Origin: Allofrancisella frigidaquae
GTDB taxonomy: Bacteria > Pseudomonadota > Gammaproteobacteria > Francisellales > Francisellaceae
DNA length: 64,000 nt
Assembly (NCBI RefSeq): GCF_012222825.1
Contig: NZ_CP038017.1
Coordinates: 620,001-684,000, forward strand
Reading direction: 5' to 3'
Position 1 is the stretch's first letter, and every line of letters starts with the position of its first letter. Position numbers and translations under genes: made by a program. The notes beneath the pieces were generated by a model. The model was not told the DNA's origin, did not search any database, and saw nothing but the letters and a program-made list of their open reading frames with translations. This document shows, piece by piece, positions 36,536 to 46,648 of this stretch.

Positions 36536-37981
36536 ATGGTTATTTTTGAAAAAACTAGAGGTGTAAACTCACCAGCTGTAATGCCTAGCAAAAAAGGTGA
36601 TGTTTCAAATATTCCAGTAAATATGCTTCGTTCTAAAAAACCTATATTACCAGAACAAGCAGAGCTAGATGTTGTTAGACACTACACGCAGTTATCACGT
36701 AAAAATTTTTGTATTGATACTAACTTTTATCCATTAGGGTCTTGTACCATGAAGTACAATCCTCGCGCAGCTCATAAGTATGCTAGTTTAGCAGGGTTTC
36801 TGGAAAGGCATCCATATGCAAATAGTCAAAGTATACAAGGAACTTTAGAGTGCTTGTATGATCTTCAAGAAGTTATTAAAGAACTAACTGGTATGACTGG
36901 CGTTTCATTGACTCCTATGGCTGGTGCTCAAGGTGAGTTTGCTGGTGTTGCTATGATAAAGGCATATCATCAAAAGCGTGGAGATTGTGAAAGGGATGAA
37001 ATCATCGTGCCAGATGCTGCTCATGGTACAAATCCAGCTACTGCAAAAGTTTGTGGTCTAAAAGTTATTGAAATTCCTACTAAAAGGTGCGGTGATATTG
37101 ATCTTGGAGCTTTAGAAAAAGTTCTAGGACCTAAAACAGCTGGTATTATGCTAACAAACCCCTCTACAGTAGGTGTGTTTGAAAGAAGCATAGCAACTAT
37201 TGCTAAGAAGGTGCATGAAGCAGGCGGTCTATTGTACTATGATGGAGCAAACTTAAATGCTATCATGGGTAAAACTCGTCCTGGAGATATGGGTTTTGAT
37301 GTTTTACATATGAATTTACACAAAACGTTTGCTACTCCTCATGGTGGTGGCGGTCCAGGTGCTGGTCCAGTAGCTGTGAATGATAAGCTAAAAGAGTTTT
37401 TACCAATACCAATGGTTGGTAAAAAAGACGATAAATTTGTATGGTTAGAAGAAAAAGATGTGCCAAATACTATTGGCAGATTATCTGCGTTTAATGGTAA
37501 TATTGGCGTATTAATTAGGGCGTATATTTATGCAGCTCTTTTAGGTGGCAATGGTCTGACACAAGCATCCGAAATAGCTACTTTAAATGCTAATTATATG
37601 ATGGCACGTTTAAAACAGGAAGGTTTTACTATAGCTTATCCAGAAAGAAGGGCTTCACATGAGTTTATTGTAACTTTGAAGCCTGAGCTACAAAAATATG
37701 GTGTCACAGCTACAGATTTTGCTAAATGTTTGATAGATAGAGGCGTACATGCTCCTACCATGTACTTCCCATTATTAGTGCCAGAGTGTCTGCTAATAGA
37801 GCCTACTGAAACTGAAAATGTCGATAGTATGGAAAAATTTATCCAAGCAATGGTAGAGATTCGTGATATTGCTAAAGAAAATCCTGAATATTTAAAAGGA
37901 GCTCCATATAATCTACCAGCTCGTCGTTTAGATGATGTCAAAGCTGCTAAAGAGCTTGATATTGTTTGGTCATCTAAATAG
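36536..37981 (+). CDS. gcvPB: Glycine dehydrogenase (decarboxylating) subunit 2 (P protein, C-terminal half)
   Basis: A 481-residue protein, the C-terminal half of P protein. The PLP lysine is Lys263 in [16 protein letters not shown], with other conserved parts such as [13 protein letters not shown] and GAQGEFAGV. With subunit 1 it decarboxylates glycine and passes the aminomethyl group to lipoyl-GcvH. It starts 3 bp after gcvPA, so the two are translationally coupled. The L protein (lipoamide dehydrogenase) is not in the window. Confidence 0.96.
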   Translation: MVIFEKTRGVNSPAVMPSKKGDVSNIPVNMLRSKKPILPEQAELDVVRHYTQLSRKNFCIDTNFYPLGSCTMKYNPRAAHKYASLAGFLERHPYANSQSIQGTLECLYDLQEVIKELTGMTGVSLTPMAGAQGEFAGVAMIKAYHQKRGDCERDEIIVPDAAHGTNPATAKVCGLKVIEIPTKRCGDIDLGALEKVLGPKTAGIMLTNPSTVGVFERSIATIAKKVHEAGGLLYYDGANLNAIMGKTRPGDMGFDVLHMNLHKTFATPHGGGGPGAGPVAVNDKLKEFLPIPMVGKKDDKFVWLEEKDVPNTIGRLSAFNGNIGVLIRAYIYAALLGGNGLTQASEIATLNANYMMARLKQEGFTIAYPERRASHEFIVTLKPELQKYGVTATDFAKCLIDRGVHAPTMYFPLLVPECLLIEPTETENVDSMEKFIQAMVEIRDIAKENPEYLKGAPYNLPARRLDDVKAAKELDIVWSSK

Positions 37982-38109
37982 TCAAGGCGTAACTTCTTAA
38001 AGTTCGGTTATATTAATTTTTTAGATGTTTCCTTTGCTTTCTTCTTATGTCCTAATAAATATGTTAAAATTTTCGATAGTTATTTAATCTTTCTTTTTAT
38101 AAATATAAT

Positions 38110-38994
38110 ATGCTGGCATTTCAAGAAATTATTTTAAAATTACACCATTATTGGGCATCAAAAGGTTGTGCTATTATTCAACCGCTAGACATGGAAGTAG
38201 GAGCCGGAACATTTCATCCTGCAACGACTCTTAGAGCAATAGGTCCAGAGCCTTGGACAGCAGCATATGTACAACCATCAAGAAGACCTACAGATGGTCG
38301 TTATGGCGATAATCCTAATCGTACACAACATTACTACCAATATCAAGTTGTGATGAAACCATCCCCTGATAATATTCAAGAACTTTATTTAGGTTCATTA
38401 AGAGAGCTTGGTATAGACCCATTAGAGAATGATATTCGTTTTGTTGAAGATAACTGGGAATCACCAACATTAGGTGCTTGGGGTCTTGGTTGGGAAGTGT
38501 GGTCAAATGGTATGGAGATTACACAGTTTACATATTTTCAACAAGTTGGTGGTTTAGAGTGTAAACCTGTAATGGGTGAGATCACTTATGGTCTTGAGCG
38601 TTTAGCAATGTATATTCAAAATGTTGACAGTATGTATGATATTCTTTGGGCCAATACGCAAAATGGACCTTTATACTATCGTGATGTATTTTTCCAAAAT
38701 GAAGTTGAAATGTCGACTTATAACTTTGAAGAAGCAAATGTTGAAGAGCTGTTTAAACAGTTTGATCTATTTGAGAAAGAAGGTTACAGATTAGTAGAAA
38801 AAGATTTACCTCTTCCGGCATATGAGTTTGTATTAAAAGCTTCGCATACTTTTAATTTATTAGATGCCCGCCATGCTATATCTGTTACAGAAAGACAAGG
38901 CTATATTTTAAGAGTAAGAAAATTAGCATTAGAAGTAGCTAAAAAATATTATCAAGCCAGAGAAAAACTAGGTTTTCCAGCGTTTAAGGAATAG
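38110..38994 (+). CDS. glyQ: Glycyl-tRNA synthetase alpha subunit
   Basis: A 294-residue class II synthetase subunit of the alpha2beta2 bacterial type, with the hallmark [20 protein letters not shown] start, [17 protein letters not shown] (motif 2 region) and [15 protein letters not shown] (motif 3). It charges tRNA-Gly together with GlyS. The beta gene glyS, usually immediately downstream, is absent here; murE follows instead after a gap with a 20-bp palindrome. The gene is complete, so glyS must lie elsewhere. Confidence 0.95.
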   Translation: MLAFQEIILKLHHYWASKGCAIIQPLDMEVGAGTFHPATTLRAIGPEPWTAAYVQPSRRPTDGRYGDNPNRTQHYYQYQVVMKPSPDNIQELYLGSLRELGIDPLENDIRFVEDNWESPTLGAWGLGWEVWSNGMEITQFTYFQQVGGLECKPVMGEITYGLERLAMYIQNVDSMYDILWANTQNGPLYYRDVFFQNEVEMSTYNFEEANVEELFKQFDLFEKEGYRLVEKDLPLPAYEFVLKASHTFNLLDARHAISVTERQGYILRVRKLALEVAKKYYQAREKLGFPAFKE

Positions 38995-39026
38995 TTATCA
39001 CTATTATTAAATAAAAAAGTAGAGTT

Positions 39027-39046
39027 ATACCCGCGTACGCGGGTAT
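39027..39046. repeat. 20-bp perfect GC-rich palindrome between glyQ and murE
   Basis: ATACCCGCGTACGCGGGTAT is a perfect inverted repeat, strikingly GC-rich in an AT-rich gap. It lies 32 bp after glyQ and lacks a T-tract, so it is not a normal intrinsic terminator. It resembles dispersed REP-like palindromes. A weaker hairpin (GGAG...CTCC, near 39,115) follows before murE. Confidence 0.75.
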
Positions 39047-39158
39047 CATTAAGATATTAGCGATTAGTCAATAGACCCCCGTATTAAGCACGAGGATGAT
39101 GGAAGAGTTACGGAGGTTTTCTCCTGTTAAAATAATCGTTAGAGGATGAATTTCTAGC

Positions 39159-40628
39159 ATGAAAAATCAAATATTAGAATTTTTTGGGATTAAAGCTTTA
39201 GATGCTAAAAATCTTCAAATTCAATCCTTATATTTAGATAGTCGTAAATGTGATAATAAATCAGCATTTATTGCTCTTAAAGGTCAAATTACTGACGGTA
39301 ATAAATATATTGAGGATGTCTTAGCTAAAGGTGTAAAACTTGTTTTATCTGATAATCCTAAACTAGCTAATGGAGAAAATGTCTTTTTTGTGGATAATCT
39401 AAAAGATAAATTACCAACTTTAGCAAAATGGTTTTATAACTACAAAAAACCACAAAATATAATAGGAATAACTGGCACAAATGGTAAAACCTCTATTTCT
39501 AATTACGTTGCGCAATTTTTAAATTTAGCTGGACAAAAGTCACTATTGCTTGGTACAAATGGTAATGGTATTTACCCTAATTTAAAAGAAAGCTCACATA
39601 CAACGCTTGATATTTTGTCTTTATATCAAACAATAACTACGTATTGTGATAAAACTGATGTAGATTCCGGACCGGAGTCCGGAATGACAGTTGATATTGC
39701 TAATTTAGTAATGGAAGTTTCTTCACACTCACTTGATCAAAAGCGTATTGAGGGAGTAGATTTTGATGTCGCAGTATTTAGTAATCTTAGTCATGATCAT
39801 CTTGATTATCATAAGACTATGGATAGTTACTTTGAGGCTAAAGCTAAGCTATTTAAGTTTAAAAGCCTAAAAAAAGCTGTAATAAATATAGACGATGAGT
39901 ATGGTAAAAGGCTAGTTAATTTATCTGTAGCTCCTGTAGTAACTGTAAGCTTAAAATCAAAGCAAGCCGATATATATGTACAGGTTAGCGAAGTAAGAGA
40001 TATGCTTACTAGTTTTAACGTATACATTAAAGGTGAGTTTGCTGGCCAGTTTAAAACTTCTTTGATTGGTGAATTTAATCTAATAAATTTGGCTTTAAGT
40101 ATAGGAGCTTTGATTAATAATGTTGATAAAAACTTTTTACTTGAAAATATTTCTAAAATCTTACCAGTAAAAGGCCGTATGGAGATTATACAGTTAGCTA
40201 ATAATGCTAAAGTTATAATAGATTATGCTCATACTCCAGATGCTCTAGAGAAGGTTTTACAAACTTTAAGGAAGTATTCAAAAGCTAAATTGTGGTGTGT
40301 ATTTGGCTGCGGTGGTAATAGGGATAAAACTAAACGATCTAAAATGGCAACAATAGCAGAAAAATTTGCTGATAAAGTGATTGTAACAGAAGATAATAAT
40401 CGCTTTGAAAATATAGAAGATATTTTTAGTGATATTAAAGAAGGCTTTTTAAAACCTGAAAACCATATTTTTATTAATTCACGTGAAAAAGCGATAAACC
40501 ATTGCATTAAAAATTCTACTTTTAATGATGTAATCTTATTAGCTGGTAAGGGGCATGAGTGTTATTTAGATAAAAATGGAATTAAAGAATATTTTGATGA
40601 GAGAGAAGTTGTTGATATTTATACTTAA
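39159..40628 (+). CDS. murE: UDP-MurNAc-tripeptide ligase MurE (presumed meso-diaminopimelate-adding)
   Basis: A 489-residue Mur ligase that adds the third amino acid of the peptidoglycan stem. The ATP site is GITGTNGKTS; later VMEVSSHSLDQKR, NLSHDHLDYH and IDYAHTPDALE are standard. The residue-3 specificity motif normally DNPR in DAP-adding enzymes reads Asp412-Asn413-Asn414-Arg415, aligned with E. coli 413-416; the key Asn and Arg remain. A palindromic insertion encodes DSGPESGM near residue 170. It has no clear ribosome site besides AGAGGATG. Confidence 0.92.
   Translation: MKNQILEFFGIKALDAKNLQIQSLYLDSRKCDNKSAFIALKGQITDGNKYIEDVLAKGVKLVLSDNPKLANGENVFFVDNLKDKLPTLAKWFYNYKKPQNIIGITGTNGKTSISNYVAQFLNLAGQKSLLLGTNGNGIYPNLKESSHTTLDILSLYQTITTYCDKTDVDSGPESGMTVDIANLVMEVSSHSLDQKRIEGVDFDVAVFSNLSHDHLDYHKTMDSYFEAKAKLFKFKSLKKAVINIDDEYGKRLVNLSVAPVVTVSLKSKQADIYVQVSEVRDMLTSFNVYIKGEFAGQFKTSLIGEFNLINLALSIGALINNVDKNFLLENISKILPVKGRMEIIQLANNAKVIIDYAHTPDALEKVLQTLRKYSKAKLWCVFGCGGNRDKTKRSKMATIAEKFADKVIVTEDNNRFENIEDIFSDIKEGFLKPENHIFINSREKAINHCIKNSTFNDVILLAGKGHECYLDKNGIKEYFDEREVVDIYT
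39664..39685. repeat. Palindromic element inserted inside the murE coding sequence
   Basis: ATTCCGGAC - CGGA - GTCCGGAAT: perfect 9-bp arms with a 4-base loop. The element is much richer in GC than surrounding murE codons and encodes part of DSGPESGM, a loop not expected in MurE. This resembles the dispersed palindromic repeats known to be tolerated within genes in some intracellular bacteria. Confidence 0.75.
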
Positions 40629-40710
40629 TATATCTAAGATTAATGTTTATTGAAGCATTATAAGTTAAACTTTAAAGGATTATATTTTATAAAGACCTTT
40701 TAGATGTGGC

Positions 40711-41985
40711 CTAATTAATCTTTGTAGTTTTATCAACAATAATAGCTGTAGTCATAGAACCATGAATATTTAATGGGGTTCTAAAGCTGTCAATAATAGC
40801 ATCTACTCCTATAATTAGAGCAATAAGCTGCCAAGGTAAGCCGAAGTAAGAAAATACTACGCCAGCTGCTACAAAAGCTGTACCTGGTATACCAGATACA
40901 CCTAAAGATGCTAGCATACAAATAAAAGATATAATTATAACGCATGAGAATGTAATATCAGCTCCAGTAGCGTTCATAGCCATAATAGCTAATACAGCAG
41001 GGAATACCCCAGCACAAGCATTCATTCCTAATGTAGTCCCCATAGTAGGAGCAAATGTTGCAATAGTACTAGATGTGCCATATTTATTTAAACCTTCTAT
41101 TGATAAAGGTAGTGTGCCCATGCTTGACCTGGAGGTAGCTGCTACTAACATAGCCTTCCAAATACTTTTATAGAACCTAACCAGGTTAGTTTTAAATATT
41201 ACTAATAGACCAATATGCATAGCTAAAACAATAAACATAGCTATATAGCAGGTTAAAATAAAGTATAGAACTGTTGATATACTATTCTTATCAAGTTCTA
41301 TGCTCATTTGGATCATAAGGCCGAGCACACCATAAGGTGTAATTGCGATAACTATCTTTGCAAGCTTTTTGATTATAAAAAATGCTGAATCTATAAAATC
41401 GATAAATGGTTTAGCAAGTTTGCTATCTTCACGGTGGGCTATAAGCATAGAAAAACCGAGTAAGATGGAAAATATGACGATAGCCATGACGTTATTATTA
41501 TCCATTTGATGAAATAGATTATCAGGTAAAAAGCTTAAGATAGTTTCTGAAAAAGTAGAAGTTTTTATCTCTTTAGCAAAGTTACCAGCTATTGAAGGTA
41601 TATCTAGCCCGTGTCCAATGTCCATAAGAATAGCAACCGTTGCTCCTATAGCAGCACTTGCTCCAGTTAGGATAAGTAAAGTAGCTATAGTTTTATAAGC
41701 AAACTTAATTATAGAGGAGCCAGTATAATTTTTTAGGTTAACTATAGAATGTACTATAGAAGTTAAAACTATAGGGATAATTAGCATTTTTAATAGAGAA
41801 ATATAGCCATTACCTAATATGTTACTAGTTTGGATGAAGGCTTCACTATGATAACCCACTGTAATATAGCAAATACCTACAATTGTCCCGGTGATTAGTG
41901 CTAATATAGTCCTAAAGTTAAAACTATAGCTTTTTAGGTGTAGAAAAATTAGCAGTAAAAAAACTACTATTAGAATGAAGAACAT
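40711..41985 (-). CDS. SDF-family symporter, TcyP-like (probable L-cystine uptake)
   Basis: A 424-residue membrane protein of the dicarboxylate/amino acid:cation symporter family, with NILGNGYISLLKMLIIPIVL, a serine-rich re-entrant loop (TSRSSMGTLPLSIEG), NACAGVFPAVLAIM and SGIPGTAFVAAGVV. The overall pattern, particularly the TSRSS and NxCAG segments, resembles E. coli TcyP (YdjN) more than GltP or DctA, so cystine or a related amino acid is the likely substrate. It converges with murE. No partner gene is nearby. Confidence 0.75.
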   Translation of the reverse strand: MFFILIVVFLLLIFLHLKSYSFNFRTILALITGTIVGICYITVGYHSEAFIQTSNILGNGYISLLKMLIIPIVLTSIVHSIVNLKNYTGSSIIKFAYKTIATLLILTGASAAIGATVAILMDIGHGLDIPSIAGNFAKEIKTSTFSETILSFLPDNLFHQMDNNNVMAIVIFSILLGFSMLIAHREDSKLAKPFIDFIDSAFFIIKKLAKIVIAITPYGVLGLMIQMSIELDKNSISTVLYFILTCYIAMFIVLAMHIGLLVIFKTNLVRFYKSIWKAMLVAATSRSSMGTLPLSIEGLNKYGTSSTIATFAPTMGTTLGMNACAGVFPAVLAIMAMNATGADITFSCVIIISFICMLASLGVSGIPGTAFVAAGVVFSYFGLPWQLIALIIGVDAIIDSFRTPLNIHGSMTTAIIVDKTTKIN

Positions 41986-42146
41986 CTTATTTAAACCTCT
42001 ATATAACTTATAAATATTACAAATGATTGGATATTGTACATGTATAAACTAATAACTTCTATTAAAATATTTAAATACAAATTTATGTTGTAAAAAAATA
42101 TAATCTATTATTATAATGAAGTTAATTAGTCTTCTGGAATAGTAAT

Positions 42147-43184
42147 ATGTCAAATACGCTTATGCATCAAGAGGCTGTTAGTAGCTTTCAGAAAGTAGCT
42201 AATCAGCTAGAATTAAATAAAGATATAGTAAGTGACATTGTTAAATTATTAAAATCTAAGAATATCAAAAGAATAATAACAATAGCAAGAGGAAGCTCTG
42301 ATTGCGTAGCGAATTTTGCTAAATATCTATTTGAAGTAAAATTAGGGTTTAGTGTTTCATCATTGTCACCGTCAGTAACTACTATTTATGGCAAGAATAT
42401 AGGTGATAGTGAAACTTTAGCTGTAGCTATCTCGCAATCTGGAGGTAGCCCTGATTTGAGGTTGGCTTTGCAGGGGTGTAAAAAAACAGGTTGTACTACT
42501 TTAGCAATTGTTAATAAGGAAGAATCTCCATTAGCTAAGGTGGCAGATTTAGTATTACCTGTCAGGGCTGGTGAGGAAAATGCCGTTGCTGCAACAAAAA
42601 GTGTTATTACCTCACTAGTGGCTTTAGTTAACATAGTGGCAGAATATTCTCAAGAAGAAAGCTTACTTGAAGCCTTAGAAAACTTACCTAAAGTATTAGA
42701 AGCTTCTCTGACTTTAGACTGGACTGCTGCTATTGATACTTTTAAAAAAAGCAAAAATATGTTTGTTATTGGTCGTGGTTTTGGATTTCCTATAGCTCAA
42801 GAGATGGCTTTAAAATTTAAAGAAACTTGTAGAATTCATGCAGAAGCTTTTAGTGGGGCCGAAGTGCTACATGGTCCGTTTGCTCTTATGAACCAAACAT
42901 TTACAACTTTTACAGTCTTACAGAATGATGAAAGCGCGCCCGGAACAGTTGATATTGTAAATAGGATGTCAAACTTAGGAGTTAATACTATTTTTGCTAG
43001 CTTTGGGGCTAAATTGGAAACCCAAGCTAAGGTTAGTTTAAATGCAGAATTAAAAACCCACCCAGTACTTGAACCAATAGTGATACTGCAAAAATTTTAC
43101 ATTATGGTTAATGATCTAGCTATTTTACTTGGTCTTAATCCAGATAACCCAACAAACCTTAAAAAAGTTACAGAAACAGTTTAA
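42147..43184 (+). CDS. Double-SIS-domain phosphosugar protein (NagB-II / AgaS-like deaminase/isomerase)
   Basis: A 345-residue protein made of two SIS domains, lacking the glutaminase domain of GlmS. Phosphosugar-binding motifs are ARGSSDC, AISQSGGSPDL and, in the second domain, GRGFGFPIAQEMALKFKETC. HAEAFSGAEVLHGP is typical of GlmS-derived NagB-II deaminases that convert glucosamine-6-phosphate to fructose-6-phosphate. An MFS sugar porter begins 21 bp later, so the pair probably takes up and processes an (amino) sugar. The exact substrate is inferred. Confidence 0.75.
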   Translation: MSNTLMHQEAVSSFQKVANQLELNKDIVSDIVKLLKSKNIKRIITIARGSSDCVANFAKYLFEVKLGFSVSSLSPSVTTIYGKNIGDSETLAVAISQSGGSPDLRLALQGCKKTGCTTLAIVNKEESPLAKVADLVLPVRAGEENAVAATKSVITSLVALVNIVAEYSQEESLLEALENLPKVLEASLTLDWTAAIDTFKKSKNMFVIGRGFGFPIAQEMALKFKETCRIHAEAFSGAEVLHGPFALMNQTFTTFTVLQNDESAPGTVDIVNRMSNLGVNTIFASFGAKLETQAKVSLNAELKTHPVLEPIVILQKFYIMVNDLAILLGLNPDNPTNLKKVTETV

Positions 43185-43205
43185 ATTCTTATCAGGAGAA
43201 ATTTT

Positions 43206-44585
43206 ATGAATACTAAAAAAGCAAGACTCAAGATCATAATGCTGATATTTTTTTCAGCAATGGGGGGTATGCTATATGGATATGATATTGGTATAATAGG
43301 TGGGGTTCTACCTTTTATCAAATCTGAATTGGGTATGACTGCTGCGCAGGAGTCGTTCTTAGGAGGCTCTGTTTTATTTGGCGGAGCTTTTGCGATTCTT
43401 ATTGGCGGAGTATTAGCTGATATCTTTGGAAGAAAAAATATCATTACAGCATCTGGTTTGCTATTTATGGCATCAGTTTTTATGATTTATTTTGCTGAAA
43501 GTTATAATTTTCTTGTGTTTTCAAGATTAGTTCAAGGCATAGCTGTTGGTTTTATATCTATAACTGTTCCATTATACCTGACAGAGTCTGTGCCTAGTAT
43601 GATCCGTGGTTTAGCGGTTACATGCTTTCAATTGTTTTTGACTGCTGGGATATTAATGTCTGTAGCAATAAGTTTATTCTTCATATCAAAAGATCCTACT
43701 ACAGGTCTAGAAATCGGTGATTGGAGAAATATGTTTCTTACAGCTTTGGTTCCTGGTCTGATTGTGTTTATAGGCGGATTTTTTCTAATTAAGTCTCCTA
43801 GATGGCTAATTATGAAAAATAGAGAACAGGAAGCAGAAAAGATCCTTACTGAAACTATAGGTGTAGATGCAGCAAAACGACAAATGCAAGAGGTTAAAAC
43901 TCTAATTGAGAAAACCAAAAATGAAGGTAGTCTGCTATCAAGTCTTACAAAAAAACATTATTTAATGCCGATGCTTATTGTGTTTTCAGTTGCTATCTTA
44001 GCTCAGATGACTGGGATAAACAGTATCTTACAATATGCACCAACTATGCTAAAAGAAACTGGTTTGGGCTCTGTTTATGCTGCTGTTGTTGGTGGGGTTG
44101 CTATAACAGGTCTTAACTTTGTTACAACTATTATAGCTGTTCTTATAGCTGATAAGATCGAGAGGAAATTTGTAATTACTTTTGGAACTTTGATGGTTTC
44201 TATAGTTTTACTTACTTTAGCTGTTTTAATGTATGTTATGCCTGATACTTCAGCTAAAGGAGTGGCTTTACTTATCGGTTTTATATTATATATATTCTTC
44301 TTTGCTATTGGTCCAGGAGCTTATATATGGGTTATCATGTCAGAGCTTTTACCTACAAACATTAGAAGTAAAGGTTTAGCTATGGCGTTGTTTTTAAATA
44401 GCATGGCTTCTGCAATTTTGGCTTCTGCTGTAATGCCTGTTACTCAGCATTTTAATGGAAATTATGGTGTGATTTTAGGCATATGTGGAGTATGTACTCT
44501 AGTATATAGCTTTATAGCATTTAAGTTTGTACCAAAAACAAATGGTCGTACCCTAGAAGAAATCGAACAAGGTTTTATCAAATAA
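43206..44585 (+). CDS. MFS sugar:proton symporter (sugar porter family)
   Basis: A 459-residue transporter with 12 predicted membrane helices and the sugar-porter signatures GGMLYGYDIGIIGG, ADIFGRKN, the long VPLYLTESVPSMIRG, SPRWLIMKNREQEAEKIL, QMTGINSILQYAP and PKTNGRTLEEIEQ. These place it with GalP/XylE/AraE. The gene has a CAGGAG ribosome site and follows the SIS-domain gene, likely in one operon. A second sugar porter begins at 63,137. Confidence 0.88.
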   Translation: MNTKKARLKIIMLIFFSAMGGMLYGYDIGIIGGVLPFIKSELGMTAAQESFLGGSVLFGGAFAILIGGVLADIFGRKNIITASGLLFMASVFMIYFAESYNFLVFSRLVQGIAVGFISITVPLYLTESVPSMIRGLAVTCFQLFLTAGILMSVAISLFFISKDPTTGLEIGDWRNMFLTALVPGLIVFIGGFFLIKSPRWLIMKNREQEAEKILTETIGVDAAKRQMQEVKTLIEKTKNEGSLLSSLTKKHYLMPMLIVFSVAILAQMTGINSILQYAPTMLKETGLGSVYAAVVGGVAITGLNFVTTIIAVLIADKIERKFVITFGTLMVSIVLLTLAVLMYVMPDTSAKGVALLIGFILYIFFFAIGPGAYIWVIMSELLPTNIRSKGLAMALFLNSMASAILASAVMPVTQHFNGNYGVILGICGVCTLVYSFIAFKFVPKTNGRTLEEIEQGFIK

Positions 44586-44589
44586 TAGT

Positions 44590-45336
44590 TTAAGCAGGAT
44601 TATTAATATCTACAAACTTAGCTTCTAAGTTAAGCCTTTCTTCAAGAAGATTTGCAATGGCTTTTACACCTTCTTTTTCAGTTGCATGGTGACCAGCTGC
44701 GATATAGTTTATGCCTAGTTCTCTAGCAATATGGGGTGTACGTTCTGATATTTCACCTGATATAAAGGTAGTTGCTCCAGCGTTATAAGCATATTCTATG
44801 AAATCTTGAGCACCACCAGTACATATAGCTACTTTTTTGTTTGAGCTCTTAGTGTTGATGACTAAAGGTTCTCTACCTAAAATTTTTGCTATAAGTTTGC
44901 TAAAACTAGCTAAATCTAAATTACAATCAGCTATTACTGAAATATCAGGCTTCACTCCAGTATCAAAAAAAGAAATGTTTTCCAGATTTAATTTTTGGGC
45001 TAGTAGTACATTATTGCCAATTTCCCTATGACCATCTAGGGGTAAATGGTAAGCAAATAGATGTATACCATTTTTTATAAGTTTTGCTATGCGTTGATAT
45101 TTTATTCCAGTAATAGGATAATCTTCACCTTTCCAAAAGTAACCATGATGCACTATTATAGCATCAGCATTTTCATAAATAGCTTCATCAATTAAAGCTT
45201 GGCAAGCTGTTACTCCAGTTATAACTTTCTTAATATTTTTGCTGCCTTGTATTTGCAAGCCATTAGGAGCATAGTCTTTATAAGCATTAATCTCAAAATA
45301 ATCATTTAGGAATTTTTCTAGCTCTTTAAAGTGCAT
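44590..45336 (-). CDS. Nif3-like dinuclear metal centre protein (YbgI family)
   Basis: A 248-residue Nif3 family protein with the metal-binding IIVHHGYFW (about residue 60) and AAGHHATEKEG near the C-terminus, plus NGLQIQGS at the start. The family forms toroidal hexamers with a two-metal site and has been linked to GTP cyclohydrolase I-like activity and to metal handling, but the role is unsettled. It converges with the sugar-porter gene (4-bp gap) and diverges from ispG. Confidence 0.88.
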   Translation of the reverse strand: MHFKELEKFLNDYFEINAYKDYAPNGLQIQGSKNIKKVITGVTACQALIDEAIYENADAIIVHHGYFWKGEDYPITGIKYQRIAKLIKNGIHLFAYHLPLDGHREIGNNVLLAQKLNLENISFFDTGVKPDISVIADCNLDLASFSKLIAKILGREPLVINTKSSNKKVAICTGGAQDFIEYAYNAGATTFISGEISERTPHIARELGINYIAAGHHATEKEGVKAIANLLEERLNLEAKFVDINNPA

Positions 45337-45432
45337 AGGTCTGAAAAATAAAGTTTATAGTGATATAATCTTACATTGTATATGTTCTGAAATAGTATTT
45401 AAAATGTAAAAGCATAATTTTTGGGTTTTCGT

Positions 45433-46644
45433 ATGTATAAAACAAGTATTGTAAAAGTTGGTGATATTTTAATCGGTGGTAATAACCCTATAGTAGTGCA
45501 GTCTATGACGGATACTTACACGGCTGATATAGATAAAACGGTAAAACAAATTTTAGCATTGCATAGAGCTGGTAGTGAAATTGTAAGGATTACTGTTAAT
45601 GACGAAGAAGCTGCTAAGGCAGTTCCTGTAATTGTAAAAGAGCTCGCAAAACACGATTGTCATGTACCTTTGGTAGGGGACTTCCACTATAATGGCCATA
45701 CTCTTTTAAGTAAATATCCAGAATGCGCAAAAGCATTAGCCAAATATAGAATTAATCCAGGTAATGTTGGCTTTGGGAAGAAAAAAGATACTCAGTTTGC
45801 TGAAATTATAAAAATAGCTATAGCAAACGATAAACCTGTACGTATAGGAGTTAATTGGGGAAGTTTAGATCAAAGTTTACTGGCAAGATTAATAGATGAA
45901 AATAATTCCTCTGCAAATCCATTAGACTTAAAAGAGATAATGCATAAAGCTCTTATAACATCAGCTTTAGAAAGTGCTAAATATGCTCAAGATTTAGGTT
46001 TAGCAAAAGATAAAATAATAATCTCATGTAAGGTTAGTGAGGTTCAAGACTTGATAGCTGTTTACCAAAAATTAGCTAAAGAATGCGATTACGCTTTACA
46101 CCTTGGGCTTACAGAAGCTGGTATGGGCACAAAGGGTATAGTTGCTAGTGCTATTAGTTTAGGTATACTTTTACAACAAGGTATTGGTAATACTATACGA
46201 GTATCATTAACACCAGCCCCAAATGCTCCGCGCACAGAGGAAGTTAGAGTTTGCCGTGAGATACTGCAAAATCTTGGTTTAAGAACATTCACTCCAAGTG
46301 TAACATCTTGTCCAGGGTGTGGTAGAACAACAAGCTCATTTTTTAGGGAGCTAACTAGCCAAGTCAAAGAATATCTTGATGAAAAGATGCACCAATGGAA
46401 AGAAGAGTATAAAGGTGTTGAAAACATGAAGGTTGCTGTTATGGGCTGTGTGGTAAATGGCCCTGGTGAGTCTAAAAATGCTGATATTGGTATCAGTTTA
46501 CCTGGTAGTGGAGAATCACCAGTAGCACCTGTATTTATAGACGGTAAAAAGTCTCATACATTAAGAGGTGATAACATCTCTAACGAATTTATAGAGATAG
46601 TCGAGAATTATGTTAGAAATAATTATAAAAAAGTGAGTAGGTAG
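45433..46644 (+). CDS. ispG: (E)-4-hydroxy-3-methylbut-2-enyl-diphosphate synthase
   Basis: A 403-residue [4Fe-4S] enzyme of the MEP isoprenoid pathway. I use the ATG giving [16 protein letters not shown] because the family N-terminus fits there; a TTG four codons earlier is a less likely start. Conserved parts include [18 protein letters not shown], the cluster cysteines in SCPGCGRT and GCVVNGPGE. The following pgeF gene starts 4 bp after the stop. Confidence 0.94.
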   Translation: MYKTSIVKVGDILIGGNNPIVVQSMTDTYTADIDKTVKQILALHRAGSEIVRITVNDEEAAKAVPVIVKELAKHDCHVPLVGDFHYNGHTLLSKYPECAKALAKYRINPGNVGFGKKKDTQFAEIIKIAIANDKPVRIGVNWGSLDQSLLARLIDENNSSANPLDLKEIMHKALITSALESAKYAQDLGLAKDKIIISCKVSEVQDLIAVYQKLAKECDYALHLGLTEAGMGTKGIVASAISLGILLQQGIGNTIRVSLTPAPNAPRTEEVRVCREILQNLGLRTFTPSVTSCPGCGRTTSSFFRELTSQVKEYLDEKMHQWKEEYKGVENMKVAVMGCVVNGPGESKNADIGISLPGSGESPVAPVFIDGKKSHTLRGDNISNEFIEIVENYVRNNYKKVSR

Positions 46645-46648
46645 AGAG

